From contig JAFTKI010000028.1 of NCBI GenBank assembly GCA_017453335.1, positions 1 to 46,208 on the forward strand: 46,208 nucleotides of DNA, read 5' to 3'. The DNA is from Clostridia bacterium (lineage in GTDB: Bacteria > Bacillota_A > Clostridia > Oscillospirales > CAG-272). This document shows positions 33,067-40,900 of this stretch, piece after piece (the first letter of the stretch is position 1; the number at the start of each line of letters is the position of its first letter). The notes under the pieces were generated by a model, which was given only the letters and a program-made list of their open reading frames with translations, searched no databases and had not been told where the DNA came from. A program made the translations under genes and the position numbers.

Positions 33067-33693
33067 TTAAAATTTCGTTTTTGCTTCCACAGCAACGCCC
33101 AGTATCCGCGCGCGTCCGATCTCAAAATCCTCGGGCGAGAGCACGATCGGAGAATACTTCTCATTTTCGGGCTCCAGAATGATGCGGTGGTTCTGCTTGC
33201 GGAAACGCTTGACGGTGGCACTGTCGCCATCCACAAGACACGCCACGATATCACCGTTTTCGGCATACTGCTGCTTATGGAACAGCACGTAGCTTCCGTC
33301 CACGATGCCGCAGTTGATCATGCTGTCTCCGCACACCACCAGATAAAAATAATCTTCAATATCATTCACATCGGCAAATTCACGTCCCAGGAGCGTTTCC
33401 TCGGTTACGATCGGTGAGCCTGCGCGAATCACACCGATCACAGGCACCATCTTGCTTGCACGCAGATTGCGGTAAGATGCCTCTGTCCTGCGCCGCCCCT
33501 CTGCCGTTCCCATCAACTCATCCAGACTGATCGAAAAATAATCGGCGATTCTTGCCAGCTTATCCGCCTTCGGCGTTGATCTGCCATTCTTCCAATCGCA
33601 CAGCGTGGAGGACGAAATTCCGGTTGCCTTTGCAACCTGATAAACGCTGACTCGGTGTGTTTTCAATAACTTTTCAAAAGCGAGGTAATCCAT
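33067..33693 (-). CDS. XRE-HTH/S24 self-cleaving repressor (LexA/CI/HdiR-like)
   Basis: The 208-residue repressor has an N-terminal XRE helix-turn-helix (about 5-62; QVAKATGISSSTLCDWKNGR) and a C-terminal S24 peptidase domain. The catalytic pair is S124 (CGDSM) and K162 (ATVKRF), with a likely self-cleavage site A91-G92 (VIRAGSP). Such repressors are inactivated by RecA-stimulated or stress-triggered autoproteolysis. The HTH is XRE type, so it is not a true LexA. The ATG at 33693 follows aagggg; a longer in-frame start lacks an RBS. It is upstream of ABC-F and divergent from a small-gene operon whose promoter carries two copies of a candidate operator. Confidence 0.9.
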   Translation of the reverse strand: MDYLAFEKLLKTHRVSVYQVAKATGISSSTLCDWKNGRSTPKADKLARIADYFSISLDELMGTAEGRRRTEASYRNLRASKMVPVIGVIRAGSPIVTEETLLGREFADVNDIEDYFYLVVCGDSMINCGIVDGSYVLFHKQQYAENGDIVACLVDGDSATVKRFRKQNHRIILEPENEKYSPIVLSPEDFEIGRARILGVAVEAKTKF

Positions 33694-33765
33694 TCTCCGT
33701 TCCCCTTCTCTTTTGTAATTTATCAATACTTTCGGGTTCTGTTTCTTGTACAAAATCTACAAATG

Positions 33766-33816
33766 TTACGAATTTCCGTAATACGTCTTGACATTATTTC
33801 GGAAATGCGTTATAAT
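33766..33816 (+). promoter_or_regulatory. Strong promoter with two candidate repressor sites, for the small-gene operon
   Basis: TTGACA (33788-33793), 17 bp, TATAAT (33811-33816). The 11-mer ATTTCCGnAAT occurs at 33772-33782 on the plus strand and at 33796-33806 on the minus strand, with centres 24 bp apart. One ends 5 bp before the -35 box and the other lies in the spacer. The first is within TTACG-N6-CGTAA (33766-33781). No equally good promoter was found for the divergent repressor gene. Confidence 0.7.
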
Positions 33817-33911
33817 CATAATACCCGATATCATTATACAAAATTGCAATCCAAATGTCAATAGCAATCAAAAAATATTTTCACAAATGAATCAAAAAGA
33901 GGTGATTTTCC

Positions 33912-34172
33912 GTGTGTAAGCTTTGTAATTCAGCAATATGTCCCCCAAAATGTCCCAATTTTCACCAAAACGGCTCCGATCAAAAGGTCTTACACTGCGT
34001 GCTTTGCGGAGAGCAAATCCTGCATGAGCAGGACTACTATGTGGCAAACGGATTTCCGTATTGCGAATATTGTTTGCGTTTTTCCGAAGGTGAATCTTTA
34101 ATACGGATTTGCGAAACAGAGTTTTCAGAGGGGCTTTTCAAATTGGGATTTGAACACGAAAACGGGAGGTAA
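33912..34172 (+). CDS. Small Cys-rich zinc-ribbon-like protein
   Basis: The 86-residue protein has Cys at 2, 5, 10 and 14 (CKLC, CPPKC), and later CVLC (about 29-32) and CEYC (about 51-54). The last two CxxC pairs, about 20 residues apart, look like a treble-clef or zinc-ribbon fold. A GTG start is supported by gaggtga 6 nt upstream; there is no alternative ATG. It is the first gene behind the repressor-controlled promoter, and its stop is 1 nt from the next start. I do not recognise the family. Protein-protein or nucleic-acid binding is possible. Confidence 0.75.
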   Translation: MCKLCNSAICPPKCPNFHQNGSDQKVLHCVLCGEQILHEQDYYVANGFPYCEYCLRFSEGESLIRICETEFSEGLFKLGFEHENGR

Positions 34173-34173
34173 C

Positions 34174-34590
34174 ATGATCGAGGAAAAAGTACAGACAGAA
34201 CAAGCCGCTCCTCCTATAACAGATCCGATCGAGGAGGTGCGCGATTTTTTGTGCGGATACCAGCTTTGTCTGGAAATGCTGAATTTAAAAAAATACGAAA
34301 GAAAGCGCGCATCGGTCTTTGCGGACGAATGTGAATGCACCGATGTTCTGGCAGGAAACGAGGCATTCTGGCGCGCACGGATGTTTGAGATCGGCTCTTT
34401 GATCTCCTCGATGAAAAACGGACGCGAAAAGATAATCCTTTACTCTCATTATATCAAAGGCGAAAGCATCGAGCATGCCGCCGACATCATCGGAGTTTCC
34501 AGGCGCACGGGCTACCGAATCCACAACCGCGGGCTTTTGATGGCATCCTTTTTGTATGCACGCATGAAAAAAGCACAAAAAATTGATTGA
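34174..34590 (+). CDS. Sigma-70 region 4-like small regulator (DUF1492/ArpU type)
   Basis: The 138-residue protein has a helical N-terminus (EEVRDFLCGYQLCLEML) and a C-terminal helix-turn-helix (EHAADIIGVSRRTGYRIHNRG, about 101-121). It resembles phage-associated late regulators and small sigma-like proteins, in which NGREKIILYSHYI precedes the HTH. The ATG lies after ggagg and 1 nt after the previous stop, so it is translationally coupled. No other phage genes are nearby, so it may be a domesticated regulator acting with the small zinc protein. The target is unknown. Confidence 0.75.
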   Translation: MIEEKVQTEQAAPPITDPIEEVRDFLCGYQLCLEMLNLKKYERKRASVFADECECTDVLAGNEAFWRARMFEIGSLISSMKNGREKIILYSHYIKGESIEHAADIIGVSRRTGYRIHNRGLLMASFLYARMKKAQKID

Positions 34591-34652
34591 AGCAGCATAA
34601 GAGCAGATTTTTTGCAGATACTAAGCGTGAACCGAATTCAGGAGGTATCAAG

Positions 34653-34853
34653 ATGAACTGCCATGTAAACACAAAGGTGATTGTGGTAACAGCCAGCGCG
34701 ATCGGCGGAGCTACGCTGATCGGGATCGTTGCCGCGCTTGCTTATAACAGCAAAAAGATGCGGACGCTGAGAGCGGTCAAACGAGCATCGCGTGTGATGT
34801 ATCACGTTGGAACCGCCATGAGAAATATCTCGGGCGAAGCCGACAATGTTTGA
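34653..34853 (+). CDS. Small single-pass membrane protein
   Basis: The 66-residue protein has one hydrophobic helix (about 9-30, VIVVTASAIGGATLIGIVAAL) followed by a basic, helical cytoplasmic tail (KKMRTLRAVKRASRVMYHVG). An ideal aggagg RBS lies 7 nt before the ATG; the longer in-frame start lacks one. It is the third gene after the repressor-controlled promoter, with a strong terminator behind. It looks like an unclassified Clostridia membrane peptide. A toxin, a spore-associated or a membrane-scaffold role cannot be told apart. Confidence 0.7.
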   Translation: MNCHVNTKVIVVTASAIGGATLIGIVAALAYNSKKMRTLRAVKRASRVMYHVGTAMRNISGEADNV

Positions 34854-34858
34854 AGAAC

Positions 34859-34889
34859 GGGCGGTCACCGTTGTGACCGCCCTTCCCTT
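34859..34889 (+). terminator. Terminator of the small-gene operon
   Basis: Perfect 10-bp GC-rich arms (34859-34868 and 34873-34882) with a CGTT loop, followed by a T-rich stretch. Confidence 0.85.
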
Positions 34890-34891
34890 TT

Positions 34892-34920
34892 GCATATTCC
34901 GAACCGACTTTGCATAGGAT
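34892..34920 (+). promoter_or_regulatory. Candidate sigma-E (mother cell) promoter of the sipL-like gene
   Basis: GCATATT (34892-34898), 14 bp, CATAGGAT (34913-34920). This fits the known sigma-E pattern KMATATT-N14-CATACAnT except for two bases in the -10. Sigma-E control of sipL is established in Clostridioides difficile. Confidence 0.5.
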
Positions 34921-34954
34921 GTAGCACAAGTTTTGAGTCAAAGGAGCTACGAAT

Positions 34955-36499
34955 ATGGAAAATTACATCAAAGAGGAACGAGGCGGTGTTCGGATCCAAT
35001 CTCCTGTTTGCGATCGGCAAAGTGCCTTGGAATTGTCGTCGGATTTTTCTCTGCCCGACTATCAGCCCGAGATCAAGCGTCTGTTGCGTGTACAGGCAAC
35101 GCCTCTGCCGCCCGAACGGTATATCGGCGCAGGCAACGCCGACTTCACGGGAACGATCTGCTATACCGTTTTGTATGCGGGCAACGACGGTGAGCTGTAC
35201 AGCACAAAGGAAACGGGAGAATATCACTTCAGCATCCCCGTGGAAATGACCTCGGATTTCGAATGGAACGAAGGGATCACCTGCGATTGCGAGCTGACAC
35301 CCGAGCATACGGTAGGGCGCGTGATCGCTCCCCGCAAGTTCTCGGTCAAGTGCCGTTTGCGCAGCCGTGTGCGGATGTGGGGAACCCGTTTTCTGGAGGA
35401 AACGGTATCGGGTGCTGAAAAAAGCGCGATTCAGCGTCTTTGCGGGCATTGCGATTCTGCCGAGATCCTGGTTGGCACAGGCGAACCGCTCTCGCTTGCC
35501 GATGAAATTCTGTGTGATGCAAAAGCAGGAGATCTGCGCGTGATCTCGGCACAGGGACAGGTGTTTGTGGGAGAGACGGTTGCGGGTAGCGGGATCGTTT
35601 GCTGTCGCGGCGAGGTATCGCTCAAGCTGTTGGTACAAACCGAGGGAAACAAGAGCGTACCGCAAACCATGTGGCGCAGGATCCCCTTCGTGCAGGACGT
35701 TCCCACCGACGGGGCCGCAGTGAACTGTGACAGCTGTGCCACGGGTATATGCTCCGATATTCAAGTAACGGTAGAGGAAAACCGCATTCTGTGCGAGGTC
35801 AGCGTATGCTTGCAAACGCAGGCACAGCACAACCGCCACGTTTCCTTCACACGTGACATTTACTCCACAGAATCCGATTGCGAAACCAAATACAGCACCG
35901 TTTCGGTTGCCCGCGCGATCAAGTGCATCAGCGGAAACGTATCGGTAAACGCAACGAAATCCTTGGAGGATGCGGGAATCCGTTCGGGACTTAATATCGT
36001 TGATATTTACGCAATTCCAAGCACACCGAGTGCCGAGCAAGAGGGCGGAAAGTACATTCTTTCGGGGCATTGCCGCTGTCAGGTGATATTGACCGACGGC
36101 GAGGAATACTCCGCACAGGAATTTGAGATTCCATATCGATATGAATGTGACGGGGGAGAGATTCCCGTGAAGGATTGGCGCGTATCGGCGGAAGCGATCT
36201 CCTGTCGGGCGCGTGCCGATGCCGAGCGGATCGGTGTGGACGTTGAATTGGCAGTGGTGTTGGCAACACGCGGAGAGAGCGAGATCCGTATGCTCAGAGA
36301 AGCGCATTTCGGTGAGGCACTTTCGCGCCACGGTTCGGTATATACCGTCTGCTATCCTGCCTCCAACGATACTCTTTGGAGTGTTGCCAAGCGCTATCAC
36401 CGCTCGATCGATTCGGTTTCTTCCATCAACGGACTTTCCGATGCCCCCCGTGCCGATTCCATCGAATCGCTGGCTGGAGTGAAATATCTGTTGGTATAA
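34955..36499 (+). CDS. sipL: SPOCS/DUF3794 and LysM protein, SipL-like spore morphogenesis protein
   Basis: The 514-residue protein carries about three SPOCS (DUF3794) repeats over residues 10-440 and a C-terminal LysM domain (about 450-500; SNDTLWSVAKRYHRSIDSVSS). Length and order match SipL of C. difficile, which binds SpoIVA through its LysM domain to anchor the spore coat (established there). No signal peptide is present, as expected for a mother-cell protein. The start has a caaaggag RBS. It is monocistronic, with a hairpin terminator and a sigma-E-like promoter. Another LysM-SPOCS spore coat protein is the alternative. Confidence 0.83.
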   Translation: MENYIKEERGGVRIQSPVCDRQSALELSSDFSLPDYQPEIKRLLRVQATPLPPERYIGAGNADFTGTICYTVLYAGNDGELYSTKETGEYHFSIPVEMTSDFEWNEGITCDCELTPEHTVGRVIAPRKFSVKCRLRSRVRMWGTRFLEETVSGAEKSAIQRLCGHCDSAEILVGTGEPLSLADEILCDAKAGDLRVISAQGQVFVGETVAGSGIVCCRGEVSLKLLVQTEGNKSVPQTMWRRIPFVQDVPTDGAAVNCDSCATGICSDIQVTVEENRILCEVSVCLQTQAQHNRHVSFTRDIYSTESDCETKYSTVSVARAIKCISGNVSVNATKSLEDAGIRSGLNIVDIYAIPSTPSAEQEGGKYILSGHCRCQVILTDGEEYSAQEFEIPYRYECDGGEIPVKDWRVSAEAISCRARADAERIGVDVELAVVLATRGESEIRMLREAHFGEALSRHGSVYTVCYPASNDTLWSVAKRYHRSIDSVSSINGLSDAPRADSIESLAGVKYLLV

Positions 36500-36526
36500 G
36501 GTATAAGAATAAAAAATCGACCTACC

Positions 36527-36563
36527 TATGCGTTGTGTTCTAAAGGACACAACGCATATTTTT
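36527..36563. terminator. Hairpin terminator of sipL; contains the left copy of a 22-bp inverted repeat
   Basis: Eleven-bp arms ATGCGTTGTGT (36528-36538) and ACACAACGCAT (36547-36557) are followed by a T run. Bases 36527-36548 recur exactly, inverted, at 37791-37812. Confidence 0.85.
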
Positions 36564-36611
36564 TGGGGTAATGGGTTAAATTGCTTCGTAGTGATGCTTG
36601 TGTGGTTTTTC

Positions 36612-36640
36612 TTGACAGAATATCTCGTTTGTGATATACT
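36612..36640 (+). promoter_or_regulatory. Promoter of the DUF5104-like lipoprotein gene
   Basis: TTGACA (36612-36617), 17 bp, TATACT (36635-36640). Confidence 0.8.
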
Positions 36641-36675
36641 ATGGGTAGAATCCAAATTTGGGAAAGGTGGTTGAA

Positions 36676-37503
36676 ATGATGAAATGCATTAAGAAAGCCA
36701 TATCCTTTGTCTTATTGGCGACTTTGCTTTTTTCTACAGTTTCCTGCGGATTGGTGTATATTCCAAACGATGAAGAAAAGGCATTTGAGAGTGTTTTGCC
36801 TAAGCTGTTTGAAGCTTTGGACAGCGGCGATAACGTTGCAATATATGAGTTGTTTTCTCCCGCAGTAAGAGAACAAAGTGATAATTTACAGGAACAAATA
36901 GCTGCGCTAATATCTGTTTATAGTGGACCTACTGATGAATTCGATCTTGAGGATGTTCCTATGCATGGAAGGGAGCATATTGGAGATCCGGGAAATTGGG
37001 CAAGCGCAGACGCCACTATTCCTGTTCGTTCAGGCGATAATTATTATTATTTTGGGATTGATCTGATGTTCGAACATTACGATGAAAAGCAAGTTGGTAT
37101 TACTCAATTGGAATTTTATACTGCTGATGAAATGTGCGCTTTTAGAGAAAGCAACGATCAATGGATTGAGCGAAAAGGCTTATATTTACACGCGGAGAAA
37201 AATCTTGGATGTGAAATACGTACAATCGACGGTTATCCTAATAGATACACGCCAACAACCCATACAATAAACGTTGAGGAAGTAAAAGAATTCCTTAAAA
37301 GCTCTTCCTCTTTTTCCGAATTTGTAGAACGGTTTGGTGAAGCAAATGCAAAATCATCGGTAGTCGACTATTATTATTATGAATTGCCCAAAGAAAATGG
37401 CGAACCGCGATACCTTAATGTCAGTGAAGATGATGAAGTGATACGTAGTATAACGATTGTAGATGACTTTAAGTTTATTGAAATGGTTTGGGAAAAAGAA
37501 TAA
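36676..37503 (+). CDS. DUF5104-like lipoprotein
   Basis: The 275-residue exported protein has a signal peptide ending STVSC (lipidated Cys24). The mature part begins with a helical domain (EKAFESVLPKLFEALDSGDNVAIYELFSPAVREQ) typical of DUF5104, then beta-rich sequence. The function is unknown. An aaaggtgg RBS precedes two adjacent ATGs; the first (36676) is used. The gene is visibly AT-richer than its neighbours (runs such as aataattattattat), and it lies in a segment bounded by inverted repeats, which suggests acquisition. Promoter and terminator are its own. Confidence 0.8.
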   Translation: MMKCIKKAISFVLLATLLFSTVSCGLVYIPNDEEKAFESVLPKLFEALDSGDNVAIYELFSPAVREQSDNLQEQIAALISVYSGPTDEFDLEDVPMHGREHIGDPGNWASADATIPVRSGDNYYYFGIDLMFEHYDEKQVGITQLEFYTADEMCAFRESNDQWIERKGLYLHAEKNLGCEIRTIDGYPNRYTPTTHTINVEEVKEFLKSSSSFSEFVERFGEANAKSSVVDYYYYELPKENGEPRYLNVSEDDEVIRSITIVDDFKFIEMVWEKE

Positions 37504-37518
37504 TTTGTACTAAAATAC

Positions 37519-37558
37519 AATAGCCGATATGGATTCGTTTCCGTATCGGCTATTTTTT
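37519..37558 (+). terminator. Terminator of the lipoprotein gene
   Basis: Fourteen-bp arms (37519-37532 and 37541-37554, one G-U pair) are followed by a T run. Confidence 0.85.
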
Positions 37559-37560
37559 AT

Positions 37561-37755
37561 TGCACCACCACAATAGTGGTGAGTAGGTGCGCACTTGCAG
37601 GAGTCTATATGAGCCTTCCTCCGGGAGGAAGGTGGCACGCGAAGCGTGACGGAAGGAGCCTGCGTTTCTTTCAGTTTGAGAAAAATACATTGTAACGCAC
37701 CCTCCCTCTGTCGCCTATGGCGACAGCTCCCTCCCGGATGGAGCCTCTGGTCGCG
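37561..37755. repeat. Palindrome-rich intergenic repeat region
   Basis: In order: CACCAC/GTGGTG hairpin near 37570; a perfect 9-bp stem 37614-37622/37624-37632; CACGC-gaa-GCGTG at 37636-37648; and CTGTCGCC-tat-GGCGACAG at 37708-37726. The block GCCTTCCTCC...GGAAGGTGGC is a diverged relative of the element at 30826-31026. No gene is visible in 37504-37955. Confidence 0.65.
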
Positions 37756-37790
37756 GTCATCCATGCAATGGCTAATTGATTTAAAAAACT

Positions 37791-37812
37791 GTCCTTTAGA
37801 ACACAACGCATA
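37791..37812. repeat. Right copy of the 22-bp inverted repeat
   Basis: An exact reverse complement of 36527-36548. It lacks the second hairpin arm present in the left copy. The flanking CGACC at 36518-36522 matches, with a small indel, the inverted sequence beyond this copy. Confidence 0.8.
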
Positions 37813-37861
37813 TGGGTCGCATTTTTTCTTTCAATAATTTTAAAAATATTCATAAAATGTG

Positions 37862-37890
37862 TTTACAAAACCGAGAGGATATGCTAAAAT
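37862..37890 (+). promoter_or_regulatory. Promoter of the giant surface lipoprotein gene
   Basis: TTTACA (37862-37867), 17 bp, TAAAAT (37885-37890). Confidence 0.65.
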
Positions 37891-37955
37891 AGAGCTGTTA
37901 CAATGAAGGTCACGACAGTTCCGTACAAATTAAAATTTGTTTCAAGAGGAAAACT

Positions 37956-40900
37956 ATGAAAAAGACGCTTTTAACGCTACTTACAATTTGCATTCTGACC
38001 TGTGTATGTCTGTTTGCGCTCGCAGGATGCGGCGAGGACAGCACAGCAACTCCGCCAACCAACGGTGAGAATGCCAACGGCAATGAAAACAACGATCCGA
38101 ATAACGGTCAAAGCAATACTCCGAACAAGGATCAAAGCAACGATACCGAAAATGACACGGGAAACGGCTCGGGAACTGTTGTGATCGATCCATGTACCGA
38201 TGGCCACACCGAGGTGATCGATGCAGCAAAGGAGGCAACCTGTACCGAAACGGGCTTGACCGAGGGCAAGCATTGCTCGGTTTGCAACAAGGTATTGACA
38301 AAGCAAACCGAGATTGCCACAACAGGTCACTCATACAGCGAATGGCACGTAACCTCCCCCTCGGGCTGTGAGACTAAGGGCGAGCAGGTTCGCACCTGCT
38401 CCGTTTGCAAAACGGTTGACACGCAGGAGATCGCCGCGACGGGACACAGCTTTGGCGACTGGACGGTCAGCGTTCCTGCTGTTGGTAATACCGACGGTTT
38501 GGAAACCAGAGTCTGCTCCGCTTGCAAAGAGACCGAAACCCGTCCGATTCCCGCAACGGGTCACAGCTTCGGATCGTGGACGGTTACCGTTCCCTCAAGC
38601 TGTGAGGAGACGGGCGAGGAGGTCCGCATTTGTTCCATTTGCCGAGAAAGAGAAACCCGTTCCATTCCCGCAAGGGGACACAGCGAGGTCATTGACGCGG
38701 CAGTAGCGCCCGATTGCACCAATGCGGGACTTACCGAGGGCAAGCATTGTGCTTCGTGTAAAAAAGTATTGCTCTCTCAAACAACCATTCCTTCCACAGG
38801 ACATTCCTTTGGCGAGTGGACGGTTACCAAGCAGCCCACCGAAAGTGCCAACGGTGAAAAGCGCCGTAATTGCGCAAATTGTGATACATTTGAAACCGAC
38901 GTGGTAGCCGCATTGGCACACGACCACAGCAAGTGGGAGCAGATCACACTCCCCGCAACGGACGCCGCCTGCACCGAATCGGGACTGACCGAGGGCAAGA
39001 AATGCGCGGGATGCGGCGAAATTCTCGTATCTCAGCAATCGATCCCCGCAACGGGGCACTCTTGGGGAGATTGGATCGTTACTACTCCTGCAGGCTGTGA
39101 GAGCAACGGTACCGAGACCAAAACCTGCTCGAACTGCCAAGGCAAGCAAACACAGGATATTCCCGCTACGGGGCACAGCTTTGGTGAGTGGGTCGTTACC
39201 ACTCCCGCAGGCTGTGAGAGCAATGGCACCGAAACCAAAACTTGCTCGGGCTGCCAAGGCAAGCAAACACAGGATATTCCCGCAACGGGACACGCTTGGG
39301 GCGATTGGTCGGTATCCGTTCCCGCAGGCTGTGAGGATTGGGGCGAGGAAAAGCAGGTCTGCTCCGTGTGCGGCGGCAACCAAACCCGCGCAACCGCTCC
39401 CACAGGACACACCGAGGCGATCGACGAATACATTGCTCCCACTTGTACCGCAACGGGACTTACCGAGGGTAAATATTGCGCCTTCTGCGGTAAGGTCCTT
39501 GTAGAGCAATATGAAATTGAAGCAACAGGTCACACTTGGGGCGATTGGGTTGCTACCACCCCCGCAAAATGCGAAAGCGGCGGTGTTGAAACCCTGTCTT
39601 GCCAAAATTGCAGCGAAAAGCAAACGAGAGAAATTTCTGCCCTGGGACACAATTATGTAGACGGAGTCTGCTCCCGTTGCGGTGCGGTGATCCGCTACAG
39701 CACGGGCCTGGTGTTCCAATCGAACGGTGACGGAACCTGCCGACTTTACCACTTAGGCGAATGCACCGACATTGACGTTGTTATTCCGCCCACCTCTCCC
39801 GAGGGCTGGCGAGTAACGACCATTTGGTATGAGGCATTCAGGGATTGCAGAAATATCAAAAGCGTGATCATTCCGAATACCGTAACGTATATTGATGGCA
39901 GAGTCTTCAGCGGTTGCACGAATCTGACCAGCGTAACGATTCCGAACAGTGTAGAGTTCATTGGCGAGGAAGCGTTTGCCGAATGCGGAAATCTAAAAGA
40001 CTTCACGATTCCCGAAAGCGTAACAGGACTTGCCTGCAACGCATTTGACCAATGTTATCAACTGATCGAAGAGGAAAACGGAATCACTTATGTGAAAAAC
40101 TGGGCGATTGGCGGCAATGCAAGCAAAACGTCGATTATTTTCCGAGAAGGAACGGTTGGAATTGCGGGCGGTGCCTTTTGTGAGCGCACGAGACTTACGG
40201 GTGTAACCTTCCCCGAAAGCTTACGAACAATCAGCCACAGCGCATTTGACGGTTGTACGAAGCTCAAGGTGATCAACTTTGCGGAAAACGGCAATTTGAC
40301 CACCATACAAAGCCTCGCCTTTAACGACTGCACAACACTTTCAAACATTGTGATCCCCAAATCAGTAACCCTGCTCGGTTGGCAAGTATTTTCCTACTGT
40401 ACCAAGCTATCAAATGTTGCGTTCGCCGACGGCAGCAATCTGAAAACCGTTAGTGACAATGCATTTCTCGGTTGTACAAAGCTGCAAAGCATCGTACTTC
40501 CCAACAGTGTAGAGTTTATTGGAGCCAGCGGGTTCTCGGAATGTACGTCGTTGTCCTCTGTCACGCTCCCCAATCGTTTGATCTCTATTGAAAACTGGAC
40601 ATTTAACGGTTGTACAAGCCTGTCAAGCATTACCATACCAAACAGCGTAACTGCCATCGGAAGCTGTGCATTTCAAAATTGCACAGCCCTGTCAAGCATC
40701 ACCATTCCGAAAAATGTAACAGCGATCGGCCAAAGCGCATTCAGCGGTTGCAGTAACCTGACAAGCGTCATATTCGCCCCTGATAGCCAACTGAAGAGCA
40801 TTGAGGGGCAGGCGTTCTATCAATGCACTCGCCTTGAAAGCATTGAGATCCCATCCTCCGTAACCAGCATTGGCTTCGGTACCTTTTACGGTTGCACAGG

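Noticed and set aside
33067..33693. Calling the repressor LexA
   Set aside because: The N-terminal domain is an XRE helix-turn-helix rather than the LexA winged helix, and no LexA box is present nearby.
34174..34590. Prophage remnant including the small regulator
   Set aside because: No integrase, terminase, capsid or attachment sites are visible; only the regulator and repressor are phage-like.
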